Source: Climacium dendroides
Taxonomy: Eukaryota > Streptophyta > Bryopsida > Hypnales > Climaciaceae
Assembly: GCA_950106755.1 (NCBI GenBank)
Contig: OX467091.1
Location: 25,685,538-25,749,537 of the forward strand
Direction of reading: 5' to 3'
Length of the DNA stretch: 64,000 nt
The translations under genes and the position numbers were made by a program. Below are positions 1 through 13,653 of this stretch, piece after piece. Under the pieces are notes generated by a model. The model was not told the origin of the DNA. It saw only the letters and a program-made list of their open reading frames with translations, and did not search any database. How positions within the stretch are numbered: the first letter of the stretch is position 1; each line of letters opens with the position of its first letter.

Positions 1-2340
1 TTTGTCATCTCTCACTTGAAATGCACATCAATTAGATGGTTAGGAAAATCAAATTGTTGAGTACTCACAAGTCTTTATATCTTCTACACAAACTTTGATC
101 TTCATAATTGTAGTTTTTTTAAAGTCAACATTTCACAATCATTAAAAGATTAGATCTTTTAGCAATGTTGTATCCTCAAAAGTAGATAAAATAGAATCTT
201 TTCTATAGAAAATAACATCCTAAGATTTTCCAATTTCATCATTATTGACTTTGAGAGGAGGATCAAATTGATGAAGTAGAAGTTGAATTTTGAAGACAAT
301 TGCAACAATGTCAATTGATAAAACTGCAATTAAATTTCTTGTTAATTATTTCAACATTCAAATGAAATCATGAGGTAAACTAACACTAAATATTTGTTCT
401 TCTATTGTGCATACAAGGTTGAAACAAATGAAGCTTGATGGATAGAATTTGTACAAATATAAGTTGGGATTGTTAGAGACAAATACGTTGATTGCTTGTT
501 TGGTTGCTAATTTCAATGGCATAAAACTCCAAAGTTGCTAAAATTACCTCATAGAAAGCATAGAATTACATTTGCCATGTAGTGATTTGAAACTTTTATA
601 ACAAGAGTCAAATATATTCCTCCTATATATTGACACAATTATTTACTCTTTAAGGAAAACCATCTTCCTTGTCTCTTAAATAGAATTTCATATCCAAAAA
701 TAAAAATAAAAATAATTTTTTAATTTTTTAGTTTAGTTTTTTTTAAACTCAATCATTTTCATACCATACTTTCAAATGCCACAAAACAAAGCCCATGCAC
801 CCCTCCTCGTAAAGAGCTTTCCTACAATACCAAGAACTTGACCATGGGATGCATATCCGAGGATGGGGTCTTCATTGTAACAAAAAAATAAAACAAAAAG
901 ACAACCTCACTTAGGGTATAGAAGACTAATGTGTCATGTGCCACAATCAAATTTTTTTTTAATTCTAATTTTTGCAATCATAAAAAATTCAAAATTCAAT
1001 ATTTTTCACACTATATCAAAGTTGTTTTTCCAAGCTTGTCAACAACACATTATGGACCACCTGGTAGATCCCTCGCAACATCTTGTAAAGTCAAATTTAC
1101 CCAAAAAATTATCCCCTTTCACCTAAGCCACTTGGATGCTATATGGCATCAATGTGGCACATTCAGGGGCATATGTAGATTTGATGTGGATAGGTGATTG
1201 CGGATATAGAGTGACTGTAGATGTGAGGAGGGGACTTTAGGTCTCTAAGGGGCAACTCTAGATGGCCAAAGGGCTATTGGACATTAGCAAAGGGTGACTC
1301 AAAATTAGGCAAAGGAAAATTTCAAGTGGGCAAAAGGCAACTTTAGCTAGGTAAAAAACAACTATAGGTGGGCAAAAGGGTGTTTGCAATAAAACACATG
1401 CTTGTAGAGGCATATACAAAGGGGTGATTATAGGAAGAAGAAAGCCCAATCTTCTTTAGAAAAGCAAAAATTGTGAAAAAATAAAATGAGATGTTTTTTC
1501 CACCGTTCATTTTTATGTTTAAATCAATGAGTAAAATACTACATAATTAGGATGACGAAATCTTCATAATTAGGATGAGCTCTCCATCTATATTTGTGTG
1601 TGGCATAGCAACTCACAATACTATATTGGATTCCATTAATCCATTCCCTAGAGGAAGGCATGTCTGTACAGTCGAGTCTAGTTCATTTACAAATTGCCAA
1701 TTGGAGCCATTAAAATTTTCTTTTACAATGTAGAGTATAATTGATAGATTTTAGAAGAGATAATTATCATTGCATCCTTATACAATTGCACTCAAGGCTA
1801 CAAAATTTCAACTTCAAAAAATCAAATCTCCATTTTTGGTGAATTTTTACTATTAATTTTCATGATTTTACAAGATATTTTATTGCAAGCAATTGGTGGT
1901 GAATTTTTAAAGTTTGATTTTGGATATATGTAGGGAGCATCCATACGCACATCTTACCCTAGGCAAGTTTCTTTAGAAAAGTTTTACAATTCATTCTATA
2001 GAGTTTTAAGTATTAGGATGAGAATGTCCAAATGTTGTAAGAATAGATATTTTTTGTTATAATTAGATTTTTCTATTTGCCAATCATGTGGTAACTAATT
2101 TGGTACATTTGAGCATGATGATACAATTACTTTGCCAAAATCTAATTCAAAATATAGAGATATCTAATATTTCACAAAGTTTGGTCTTATAATGCTTCAA
2201 TTGAGCCCTTACTGGAAGCTTATATTTTTGTTACGTAATGGGGTGTTTTTTAATATGAAAAATGTGCATATGGATGTTCCCTATATATTTATGCAATCGA
2301 ATTATAAAATTCATCTCCAATTATTTTCAGCTGAAAATTG
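1..2340. other. AT-rich spacer, no gene seen
   Basis: No reading frame here resembles a known protein and codon-like composition is absent. A degenerate short repeat based on a GGCAAAAGGCAAC-like core occurs at about 1240-1440. Around 770-860 there is a copy of a dispersed motif (cores ATGCCACAAAACAAAG and AAGAGCTTTC) that recurs near 19.64-20.0 kb. Confidence 0.6.
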
Positions 2341-3225
2341 GTAGGCTTGAGTGGGATTGTGTGAGAAGTGAGTGTAAATAATGCAAGATGAAAAATTCCA
2401 AATCTCTTCCACGCTATGCAAGGAAATGTGCACGGCTCAAACAGGCAGTTCGTAAATGAACTGAACCTGACTGTACATTACAACGGCAGCAAGAATATCA
2501 TCGTCAAAGCTGTCGTGGTACACTTGGTAAATGTGGTAACCGAACCCGTGTAGATCGAGACCCCGTTGGTACGAATTCAACACGGTGTGATGATCACTCC
2601 TCACTCACTCACTCACTCATTTACCACCTTTCGTGCTCCATCACGGCACGCAACGCAGTACCATTTTGACAAAACCGTTGTTGATTCAACTCCCAAAACA
2701 AAAAACGATGCACCAACTTAGTCAAGCTAGAACGAGAATCGATCACTTGGCAAGCCGTAGAACCTTGAAGTACTGTAACATGTCAACACAATCACGTTTT
2801 GAAATTAGACATTGGACCCTCTGGAGGGCGTTGGAAGTAATAAGAAGACATTCACAAGGTCACACCTACAGTAAGGTAAGGTAATCTTCCAAAAGTCTCA
2901 CTATCTGCCAACCACCACTGTAGGTAAGCCAGCAGAGTCATGCGTAATGAACTGACTACAGTCGACACTAGTTTACAACTGCTGCTGATCAGCTAACAGT
3001 CACGCCTCTCTGCAAGTTCGTGCAAGAGGGCGTGCAAGTCGAGCAGTCCTGTGCTGGTATCATGAGCTACCAGATTTGCACGAAAGTTGAAAGGATACCA
3101 CCGACGATTCCCGGAGCTTACTGTGCAGATAAGGGTATTTTTTTTTTAGGGTGGGTGGGGTGGGGTTAGGGGTTAGGGGTTAGGGGTTAGGATACAAACC
3201 CCATGATGGTCCTGGATTTGGCAAT
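2341..3225. other. Spacer downstream of the PHT1 gene
   Basis: This stretch has higher GC than the sequence to its left and contains a short (CACT)n run near 2600-2620. It borders the 3-prime end of the minus-strand phosphate transporter, so part of it is probably that gene's 3-prime UTR. I see no coding exon in it. Confidence 0.5.
3140..3192 (+). repeat. Short GGGGTTA tandem tract (telomere-like)
   Basis: After a T-rich run and a GGTGGGTGGGG stretch, the unit GGGGTTA repeats about four times. It is close to, but not the same as, the usual plant telomere unit TTTAGGG. It lies about 35 bp beyond the PHT1 stop codon. It is G-rich and could form a G-quadruplex; that role is inference. Confidence 0.75.
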
Positions 3226-6200
3226 CTAGTTGATCTTGTCCATTGGAATTCCCACATCAGACCCCACTTTAGAGTTTCCATACGCAGCTTGCTCCGCATC
3301 GTACTTCGCATTGTCTTCATTCTCCCCACTCAAATCCTCCAACGAGATTTGGTTCGTTTCCGGCACCAGAAACGTGAACAAAAACCCTAAACAATTCGAG
3401 CCCGCCAGCAAAAACAGCGCATTCCTCAGTCCAATTCCTTTTTTATACCCTGGATCCACGTCCGCCGGATTCCTACTCTGCGCTGCATACACAAACCCAA
3501 ATGTGCCCACAATTGCCCCCGCTTTCCCACACGCCGCCGAGATTCCATGACAAGTCGACCTAAACCTCGCTGGGAACAACTCAGCCGGCACAATGAACGT
3601 CGTACTATTAGGTCCAAAATTCGCGAAGAAGAACGTGAACGCGTACACCACAAGAAACCCAGTTGTGTTGTGGTGCAACCAGTGATTGTAAGGAATTGCA
3701 ACAGCGAACATGAACACCGTCATGAAGAAGAATCCCTGCAATTGGATTTTGAATCTGCCGATGCGGTCAATTAGAGCTACAGTCACCCAGTAGCCAGGGA
3801 CAGTGGAGCAAAGCGCAACAAGTGACTGCGCTCTTGAGATTTTGAAACTCTCTTCGACTGCGGACATTTTCTGCGCTTTAGGGAGCCAGCCGACAGCGCT
3901 GTAGATGTCTTTTTGGAAGAGGTTTTGGCTGTAAAATGCGACATCGAGAAAGAACCAACACGTGGTGGTGCCGATCAGATGGGTTCCGTGGCGACGAGCA
4001 AACTCACGTGAAAGTAGACCGTATTGAATTCGTGGCCCGCGAGTTGTTTGCTCGGCGTGGAGGTCTACTTGCAAGACGGTGGACATATCTTGCGCGGCTT
4101 GCTTGGCGTTCCCCTCCACAAGCGCTGCCAAGAGAGAACATCAAATCATTCAGCAATAACATTACATAACAGTACACTCGAATTCCATGAGAAAACTCTT
4201 ATACTACAACAGGGAGTAGCGGTTGCAGCATATCGTCAATTGTGTTGCAATGGCTTTGCAGCGGTTCAGCACTTTGCTTTAAACTCATGGTCTACTGCAA
4301 ACCATTGCAAACAGTCTTGGGCAGGGAACCAATCATTCGGAAGCTAACATAGCATTACACTCGAATTTTGTGCGCACAATCTTATTGCAAACCATTGCAA
4401 AAACGCTGCAAACGTTGACGCAAAAGTCTTGGGCACAGAATCAATGCACATCTATGCCTAAACTGTTGTAAAAACTATTGCTAGCTCAAATGGTTGCAGA
4501 CACATTGCACAATGGTGTACTAAATCATTGCAAAATTGTTCACAGATTTCTGTCAGTCATTGCAACACCGTTGTAAAAGCTATTGCAATCTCACCTCTTC
4601 TGTACCGATATGTGATTTGCAGAGAGATCGATCTCACCTGTAAAGCGAGCAGTTTCGGGCATCTTCATCCGATAGTAATAAGTCGCGAGAGCAGGCACAG
4701 CTCCGAACATGAGGATGGCGCGCCACACAAAGTCTGCGGAGTCTGGCACGGAACCAATTGGATCTATGTCGAATGGGGGCGCTTGTACGAAATGGTTGTA
4801 AATGGCTGAAACGATGGCTCCCACTGCACCTGCACACAAGATCCCTGTTCCTTGCATTGCAAACACTGCCGCAATGAATGCACCTCGTGTCCTGCAATAT
4901 TCAATAATTCATAATATATAATTAAGGAACCGATTCCCACATTCTGTCATACGTATGATTGTGCTAAAATTCCTTTGAGATATCACTCAATCTAGATCAC
5001 TGCGAAGACCATTCTGTGGTAGTGCAAGAGCCTAACTCTCTTGAGAGCAATTTGTTTTCTTACTCAATGTATGGGATGATTTCTTATGCAACCATTGGAT
5101 CATTGGAAGAGATTGTAGAGCGCTGTTAAAGCCCGGATTGTAGACAACTCCGGTTATGGAACATACAAGATTACAGGTTGTAATTTTCTGCGCACGTAAC
5201 GGTACTGTACTGTACAATGATGTTTCGATCGCGTGTAGCACTGTAGCCATGGCGTTTTCAAGCTAGGGTGGAGTATTTGGGACAATGATGTGCATTACAG
5301 TAAACGTAGTGCTTGCAAATTTTTTTTTAAAAAGATAGGTTTGCAACACCACCAACCATTTTTCTAATTATTCAAAATAGACAAAATCATTTCGAAACTT
5401 CAAATTTTAAGTCTAAAATCATGAGAAGTTGATAAGTTGGTCAAATTCAAAAAATTCAAAAATTTGCAGCTTTGTGACCTACAAAATCACTACACCGTAG
5501 CTTGAAAACAACCGTCACACAAAAATGGAGTGTGATGAATGCGAGTAGTACCTGGTGTTGGCATATTCTGACATAATTGTCGCCGACAAGGGATAGTCAC
5601 CGCCAATTCCGAACCCAAGCCAGAAGCGGAAAAAGCAAAGCGTTGTCATCACAGACTTTGGAGTATGGCCCAAGGACAGACCCGAGGCAATGGCAGCAAA
5701 CACCATCATCATCAGCGTCATACCATAAACCTTCTTCCGTCCCAGTTTATCACCTGTTTGCACATAAACAAGGACCAACTAAAGCCTTAGTCGGTGCCAT
5801 CATGCAAATGGTTAATATCGCCCCATGTGGTCAATTTCAATGGTTACTAAACGTGAGCCTGGGATCGATTTAGGTACACCTATTTTCAGCATTTTGAAAT
5901 TTCATAGTTTATTCACAGAGTCCCATAAATGTATTCTAAGAGAATCTAGAATCCCTTTCAACTACCACCAACACTCAACAAAAGTTTTCAAAGTTCAATA
6001 ATAAGAATCATGCTCCAACCCTTACACGGATGCATACTAGTATTGATTGACCTTAGTTTTGTGTTGGGCTCCAATTCCACTGAAATTCGCCATTTCTAAA
6101 GATGAAGTCTTACAAGACTTTTTCATCTTCCACATTACAGTAAGCAAGAGTTGTGCTTGAGCAAAGGCTAATTTGGGTTTGAATATCATAACGCACCAAG

Positions 6201-6573
6201 CCAGCCAAAGAAGAGTTGGCCCGCCAAGGTTCCACACAAGGCCACTCCATTCACTGCAGAGTTTACATTAGCAGGCAAGGATCCCGGTTTGGAAGCGCCA
6301 GGAGTAGAGTAATAGATTCTTCCAAGGAGTTTCGACACCACCGGGATGCAAAACAAATCGTAAGCATCGGTGAAAAACCCCATCCCTGAAAGGAAAACAA
6401 CAATCTTCAGTTCTCATTATATAGTGGTGACAGATCTTACAAAAACAAGAAAAACAGTGGCGCAGTATGTCAGAATAAGAGAGCCCTTCCTTACCCGCGA
6501 TAATGATCGCTGTGAAATGATACCATTGCGTCTTCGCCTTATCCAAGGCTGTCAAAACCTCGAGCTGCGCCAT
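3226..6573 (-). CDS. PHT1: High-affinity inorganic phosphate transporter, PHT1 family
   Basis: Plasma-membrane phosphate:proton symporter of the major facilitator superfamily, expected to take up phosphate from the medium. I join five exons on the minus strand: 6573-6495, 6385-6197, 5753-5552, 4891-4638 and 4124-3226. All junctions are GT-AG and in phase, giving about 540 residues, normal for PHT1. The N-terminus starts [20 protein letters not shown], typical of the family. The loop [11 protein letters not shown] lies at about residues 90-100 and the family signature [18 protein letters not shown] spans the exon 3/4 junction near residue 140. The last exon carries the large central loop and the second six-helix half. 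Angiosperm PHT1 genes have few or no introns, so four introns is notable. An upstream in-frame GTG was not used; ATG at 6573 matches family N-termini. No stop or frameshift was seen. The specific paralogue cannot be told. Confidence 0.95.
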
Positions 6574-8240
6574 GATCACCACTCAATGGCCGCTAATTTC
6601 AATCCTCACAGGTCTCCTGCAAAGACTGACAAAGCAGGTCAGAAATCAGGAATTTCAATGTCAAGCCAGGAAAAAGTAAGAAACGGAAGTACATAGCATG
6701 CACAGACTCTCTTTGAGTTGAACTCCCTTTGAGAATTTTGGTTCCACTACACCGAAGATTTCTTTTCTTTGATTTTACACGAAAAATTAATTAAAGATTT
6801 TGGATTTGGATCTTTCCGTACACTTACCTTCCCTGAGATTCCGTCACCAATCTATTCAAGAATCAAGATCAGACCTGATACGTACCCCAGGGAAAGATAT
6901 GAATCCCAAATTTGGGGAATCTCAACCAAACAGAAGGAAATTCTATTGTGGACATGGTGAAATTGAAAACATTCCCACTACAAAACTCTAAATATTTGCC
7001 TCCAGTTAAGCAAACCCTACACAAGCAATCCTACACTTGGTCGTGATTTGATCAGCAGAAAAGCGAGGACAACCCTGCAACATGTTTCTGTATGTAATGA
7101 ACCTCTCGAAGGTATAGAGAGATGGAGTTTCGAAAATGTAAAGCTACGGAGACTGCAATCTTTCAGGCAAAGAAGAGAAGCACGGCCGGCACGAAATTTT
7201 TCAGCAGAAAAGCGAGGATGAAACTGCAACATGTTTCTGTAAGTATAGAGGGATGGAACATTGTTTCTGCAATCTTTCGAAGGTGTAGAGAGATGGAATT
7301 TCAGACGTGAAAAGCTACAGCGACTGTTCTTTCAGATAAAGAAGAGGAGTAATTCAGGCGTGGTCTTCTGTCAACATTGTTGCTGTTTCTGAAAAACTGG
7401 AGCCCGTTGTACTGAGCCCTCGATCAATCGCAAGGATCGACACAATCTTGGAGTACCACGAAAAGCTGGCTTTATCGTAGGCCAGCAAGCCTCGCTTGTG
7501 TGAAGACATACACTAGCTCCGAATACTTTGGCTATTGCGGTCACCCTCAAGTACACCTAGTCCAGAGTCACTCTCACACGGGCTCTCACAATAATTAATA
7601 TTTCACGACCAAAACCACTGTGGCGCTCACTCTTGATCTCAAACGACCAACTTTTCAAATAATTATTGGCGCATTCAATTCAAAGTCTCCCCCCTAGATG
7701 GGCCTCTCTCTGCATTCGATTGCAATCAGCCAAAAACACGTACAGACAATCCTCCCACGCACCAAAGGCAAAAATCTACCCGAAAATCTACAATTCATGT
7801 AACCATATGAATCAAATCTGTAAAGCAACAGGGGAAGAACAACAACCTCAACAACAGCAAACAGCTAGAGAATGCCTCACCCCCGTGAAATCAAACATTT
7901 AGAAAAATCCCTGCAACATCACAGTCAGAATTGCCGCCTCTCAAAAACTTCCCTCCAAAGCTGCGATTCAACGTACCGGGGCTGCGATGGATCGATTCAC
8001 AAGAGCTTAGAACAAAGAGCGCAATGAAAGTCGGCCACATTCAAATAAATGCTCCACTCACCGTACCGACAACGAGGAAGAGCGAGCTACAAATTCAATT
8101 GCAAACTCTAGCCATGCCAGTGACGACGCGACCCAGTTTGTGATTTTGTTTGTACCTGGAGTGTAGTCAAAGTAGCAATGCAGACAGTCAGCAATCAGTG
8201 ATGTACGTCCTGCGCCCACCATGAGCAGCTAGTAATGGAC
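6574..8240 (-). promoter_or_regulatory. Upstream region of PHT1 (5-prime UTR and promoter, not resolved)
   Basis: About 1.7 kb with higher GC than the flanking repeats and no coding similarity. It contains a direct duplication at about 7050-7185 and 7195-7310, marked by the shared strings GCAACATGTTTCTGTA and GTATAGAG-GATGG. I looked for the phosphate-response site GNATATNC and did not find a convincing copy. Start sites cannot be placed from sequence alone. Confidence 0.4.
7050..7315 (+). repeat. Imperfect direct duplication, unit about 140 bp
   Basis: Two copies share CAGCAGAAAAGCGAGGA, GCAACATGTTTCTGTA and a trailing GTGTAGAGAGATGGA-like segment. It lies in the PHT1 upstream region and looks like a local tandem duplication. 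Confidence 0.7.
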
Positions 8241-11200
8241 GCAGCTGGTGGGGACTGGGGAGCTTTGGGAATTGCTGCAAAGAGAGAAACAGACTCGTAA
8301 GTTGCAAGACATACAGCCCGTGGTGCGAGATGGCACCAAAGTCGCTACCAATTTGGAAGACCTGCGCTTTCTTTATAGTTTATAGCCTTGCACGGAGCCC
8401 AATGAGACGAACTCCAGCTTTGGAAGTTACGAACTGTGGGTTCAAGGTAAGACTGGCAGAATGGCTGGTTTGCCTTCTTGAAATTTTTGAAAAAATTTAA
8501 TTTTTTTTCCATATAAAGGCAAACATGAGAAATGGAGAGAGCAATTGAAATTTTTTATTTTTTTGACAAAGTATAAATTTGTTATGAATTTTTGAAGTGT
8601 GCTACCTAAGTAATTGGTCCAAAACAATCTACAGACTACCTCAAAACTACCAAAAATTTACCCATAATGTTCATCTTATCACCTAAAGCAGTCACAATAT
8701 TTCTTAACATGACCATGACACAAGGATTGAAAAAATTAGTTTTATAATGAGTTGCATTAAAAAGGTAGAAGTTTCTAAAGCAATCACTAATAACTCAATC
8801 ACCATCATCCAAAGCATTGGTTTTGATTACTAACAAACCTAATGAAGTCCTAATGAAATTCCAGCTTTTGGAAGTAATCAGTGTGGGGAAGGGGAATACT
8901 GAAAGGGGTTTAGGCATTGACTACCTTGTGTGCCTACATGAATGAAATTGTTTGGTTTTGTATTTGTAGAAAGTTGAAATAAATCATTTATGAAGTTTCA
9001 AGAAATATAACAATATGTACTAGCTAGTAGAAGGGAGAAATCAAAGCTTACCATTTCGAATACAAGAAATATATTTTGAAACTCATTATAATGGATTGTT
9101 AGCTTCCAAATTGAGATTTTTAATTTTATTGGACTACCCTCCTAAGTTTAGAATTTAAAAAGAAACAGTTCACTTTTGAAACTAATTGTGTATTATTTAT
9201 AGATACCATAACAGTAAATTTCATTATTAATGTACAATAGTTGCTTGAGTTTGTGTTGCGCAGCTTCATTACAGTGTGTACACGTATTTCACTTTTTTTA
9301 GTTGTTCCTTTGTTTTTTTAATTTTTCCCTTCAGGGCTTGTGTAGTAGCTTTCATGTACTCATTGTGAAGATTTTCACATAATTTTTAACTGCAATATTC
9401 CGTTCCAAGGTCCAAGATGCTGCTTTCTTTTCTGTTGTTGGTGTCTTTTGGAGTTGAGTAAGCTTACCTGTGTGTGCCACCACCAGCCCACCACCCCACT
9501 TGTAAAACTCATGGCGCCTTCACATGAACACTATTTGTTAACTATTGTAATTTTGAGTAGTGCTCATGCTAACATGTAATGCACTAAATGAAAAAAGTAC
9601 CATCAATATTACCAACACTAATTCTCAACCAGAATATTGTTTGTCAACTAATAGATGAAAATTAGAGTGAGTCAAATAATAGAATAAGTAACACTAAATA
9701 TCATTATTAGTATAGTATGTCCTCCAATATTGCCATAATCATTAAAATGTCATTTATAATTGTCACAAAAATGATGGCTAAGCCTTGAGCCTTGATCCTT
9801 ATTACGTGTTCCAACGTCCATATTCTGAACAATGAATGGAGGGTTTGCAAGCACTATTTAGTCCAATTAACTTCTCATTCATCCAATGTAATATTTGAGT
9901 GTTGAAAACACAATCTTCTTTATTGACCAATTTCATGAAATTACAATAAATGATATTTTTGTATAAAGATACAAGCAAAAATGTACTATACTACAAAAAA
10001 GAATGAAGGCGTTTAAGGGTTAATCTCCTTTAATATCCATTTTTCAATCCTTTAAATATAGCAAACCATATGTAAAACTCACATTTAATATCATGTTTTC
10101 TATCAATTTTTGTGTAATATCTTTTTCTTTTATGAATTATTTTGAAATATGAAAATAGAAAAAACATTGGGAAAAAAATTAATTAAATTTATTTTTGGAT
10201 ACATAACCTATGTTGCCTGCCTCTTGAATTATCCATGTAGCCGGAAGTTCATATCATTCTTGGAAACTATGGCAAATTTGTCCACAATCATGTACTAACT
10301 AAAGTAGCCAACCTCTTTTCAACCACTTAAGCAATTCAACATATAAATTGTATGGGTATGGTGAGGGGAAGTTCATAGAAATAGATTTGAGAAGGATTTC
10401 ATATTTTTTTTACATTTTTTTCCTCAAAAAAAATTATCATGATTTTTTGTGAATATTCCATTCAATCTATTCTCATTATATAGGTTACCGTATTTCCAAC
10501 CATAGGCTGATTACAAAATCAACTAATAGTATGCTTCAATGTAGGTGATAATTGTGGCTTCCAATCTTCATCTAGTGATCATTGTATGCTTTCATTGTAC
10601 ACCTCTCCAACATTTGTGCTGCATGAGTTGTCACCTAACTACATGAGTTGTCACCTAAACCACAATTTATTAGAAATATGGCAATCTAACTAGCAAAAAT
10701 GGATGGATGATTAGAAAGTGGTTGGCTACCTTAAGGAGGAAAAATCCAAAATTGCACCTTGCCTGAAACCACCATCATAACTTTGTATACATCTCCAAAA
10801 TCAATATGTACATGTGTTGAAGAAACGATTTTACAACATCTACCCCAAAACTTGAAACCCTTATAACCTTTGCGTATGGTATCCAAATGTCATGCTCTTT
10901 GGTGCATTAGAACCTCCTTTACTTACCAACAAGAAAATATGAAAATTTGACTAGTCTAGAAACTAGGCACAATAGCAAAAAGTGGTAGTTTGTGGGCTAT
11001 TCACCTTACCTTAATGAGTTTGACTTACAAACACAAGGCATATTTTAGGCAAACTTTTTCTTGGGACATGATGTCTACTTATACACATCCAACAAATTAT
11101 TGAGCCCTACTAGCAAGAGAAAAACAATTCATGTGCGCTTTCAAATGTATTATTTGGATACTATGAGTATAAATTGTGAATATTTAAAGAGCAAACTGTA

Positions 11201-12120
11201 AGTGCATCTCATATTGACACCAAGGTCTAATATTCAAATGTAGTACATCCTTGTAATCACATCCATTCACTCTCCAGAATTTTCCAGAATTTTAGAGGTG
11301 AGAATTACGGGTACAGTGACGGTTATAGGTGCTGCAATCTTATGCGCATGGCAAGCTGGAAGCTCCTTCAGGTGGTCAAAAATCACACAACAATCACCTG
11401 TCTGAGGTAGTTGTTCCTTATAAGAATCAGGTACGAGGTCCATCATATAGCAACCACGTACCAACTACTCGACCAACTATTTTGCAATTTGGGGGAGTTT
11501 CACTTCTTGGGATTGATTTTTAAAAATCAGTACAATTTTCCTTGAAAGATAAAACAAACCCTTTCATATAATTATTCTGAACCTTTGTGGGTACAAGCAT
11601 GATTGGGGTACCCCATAAATGTCGTTGCATTATAAAATTCATTGAAATTCATTTCTTTAATATAGATTAAGTTACAAATCTTGTTGTAATTTAATTCAAA
11701 TTTATTTGCTTCAAGTAGAATAAAATAAGGAATCATCCCCAAAAAATTGTCATTGATTGATTAAAGTTATTAATTTGATTCCTGTAGACCCATTCAAGAC
11801 TCTGTTACAATGTCAATTTTTCATTCAAGAAAAACTCCTCATTCTGACCACAATGGGTTGTTTTACCTTATGGGAAATCCCTCCGTCTCCGACCCTTGGG
11901 TTGGCTTTGTTTTCCAACTGCCATAGGAGGTTGGCCCCGTGGTGGGGCATTCCGCCTCACCCGCCCAACGCTGTTCTGTATTTTATTGGATTTGTTCTCT
12001 TCTTGTGTCACTTTTCCCCTTGGCCGCATGCTGCTAGGCCTCTTTGTTCCTGTTTTTTTTCTCTTGCAGTAAAGGTTCCTTTACTTGTGTCAAATATATA
12101 TAAAATAAATGATAGGAAAT
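8241..12120. other. AT-rich spacer without recognisable genes
   Basis: Mostly low-GC sequence with no supported coding frame. It includes a minus-orientation copy of a dispersed repeat (about 10733-10925). A GC-richer island at about 11830-12060 has an open frame with no recognisable domain. A 24-bp string reading GACCACAATGGGTTGTTTTA and onward, just before that island, recurs near 15.1 kb. Confidence 0.5.
10733..10925 (-). repeat. Dispersed repeat, copy 1 (inverted)
   Basis: The reverse complement of this stretch aligns with 14350-14545 and 28495-28695. Shared blocks are a CACTAAAGAACA-like start, the segment ATTGATTTTGGAGATGTA and a GATGATGGTGGTTT-like core. No protein is encoded. It is probably a non-autonomous mobile element family, but termini and target duplications are not clear. 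Confidence 0.7.
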
Positions 12121-12170
12121 AGGGATGGCCGACTGACTGAATACTGTCAAATCAAAAAGCCAATCGACAT

Positions 12171-12510
12171 TAGCTGTACCATTGGGAGAGTTCTAACTTC
12201 TTTTGCAAATTGTTCCCCACCATGTTCCCCACCATGTTCCCCACCATATTCCCCACCATATTCCCCAACTAACCTGACATTAGCTGTACCATTGGGAGAG
12301 TTCTAACTTCTTTTGCCAATTGTTCCCCACCATGTTCCCCACCATGTTCCCCACCATGTTCCCCACCATATTCCCCACCATATTCCCCAACTAACCTGAC
12401 ATTAGCTGTACCATTGGGAGAGTTCTAACTTCTTTTGCCAATTGTTCCCCACCATGTTCCCCACCATGTTCCCCACCATATTCCCCACCATATTCCCCAA
12501 CTAACCTGAG
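12171..12510 (+). repeat. Nested tandem repeat: 12-bp TTCCCCACCATG within a unit of about 110-130 bp
   Basis: The long unit (CATTAGCTGTACCATTGGGA then AGTTCTAACTTCTTTTGC) occurs three times. Each copy is followed by four to five copies of a 12-mer alternating TTCCCCACCATG and TTCCCCACCATA. The number of 12-mers differs between long units, so both levels have changed in copy number. Confidence 0.92.
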
Positions 12511-13653
12511 ACTTGGTTTCAAGTTCCACTGCACCATTATGGCTCGCTGACACTAATGGTATGTCCCCACTTGGCGTTTGGTAACATTGGTTCTTAAAAG
12601 AGAATAGTCTGCACAAAGACCAGTATGCCTGTATTTTATGGAGACGCATTTATTGCATTGGTTCGGTGAAAATTGATTCTAAAGAATTTATCCAGCATTC
12701 AAAGATGAAACCATAACATTCAACAATCTTTACAAAAGTTACCTTCTCCTCTCCAGAGTCCTCATCCATCCATCTCTACAAAATGAAGAATACTTCAATA
12801 TCAATGTCCTTGGACCATTTTCCTCGAAAAAATTGATAGCAAAGTGAAGGGATTGCTTCTCAGACATTTGTGGGTTGAAGGAAGGGAATGTCATTTTTAT
12901 ATTGAAATCAATTGACCATCATGAAACTTCAAAGGTTATGGGATAATTTGAAATTGAGAGCTTCACCACTCATTGTGAAAACGTAGGAATTATGTTTGAA
13001 GTAGAATTTCAGACCTCATTTAGGCAGAGTATTATTAATTTTTTCAGAAAACTTTGAATTAATAGAAGTTAATATATCAAGTTAACTTCCATCTCCAAAA
13101 ATCCGTTTGTAATTTTGAGTCTCCAATCAAAAGTTGTGATCAAATTTCTGAGCAAGGTTGAAAGGAACATTTTCTTGGACATTTTCAAACATCCTCTCTG
13201 ATTTTCGTGCCTAACTTTTGATTAGAGGATCAAAATTACAAAATAATTTTTGGAGATGGAAGTTAACTTGATTTATCAACTTCTACAAGTTCAAGGTTTT
13301 TTGAAAAAAACTATTCTACTATGTTTAAATGAGTTTTGAAATTTTGCTTCAAACATAATTCTTGCTTTTGCTTTTGACTTAACTATGAGCGGTTGAGGTC
13401 CTCCTAATTCTCATTCAAATATCCCACATGGTTTGTTTTACTTACTACCACCCCATATGTACATAAAAAGATTGTATTCATCCCTTAAATCAATATTTGA
13501 GTGTGTCTCTTCAATTTAAGTCGTAGTGCTCTTGGGATGTAAGCCACCCCTCTTTCCTAATTGCCCATCCGAGGTCCCTTTAACTAAGACCAGTGTGCAC
13601 TTCCTGAAATCCACATTTTCAGGAGATTCAGAAGCTTTAATTACAAGTGATTT
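12511..13653. other. AT-rich spacer
   Basis: No coding exon recognised. Inverted similarity between about 13010-13170 and 13200-13350 (shared core CAAAAGTTGTGATCAAATTT against its degenerate complement) suggests a decayed foldback. Confidence 0.4.

Noticed and set aside
6573..6582. Upstream start three codons before MAQLEVL in PHT1
   Set aside because: The extra first codon is GTG; the ATG at 6573 matches family N-termini.
11757..12122. 121-codon open frame in a GC-richer island
   Set aside because: Low-complexity, no recognisable family, no convincing start context; kept only as a note on the island.
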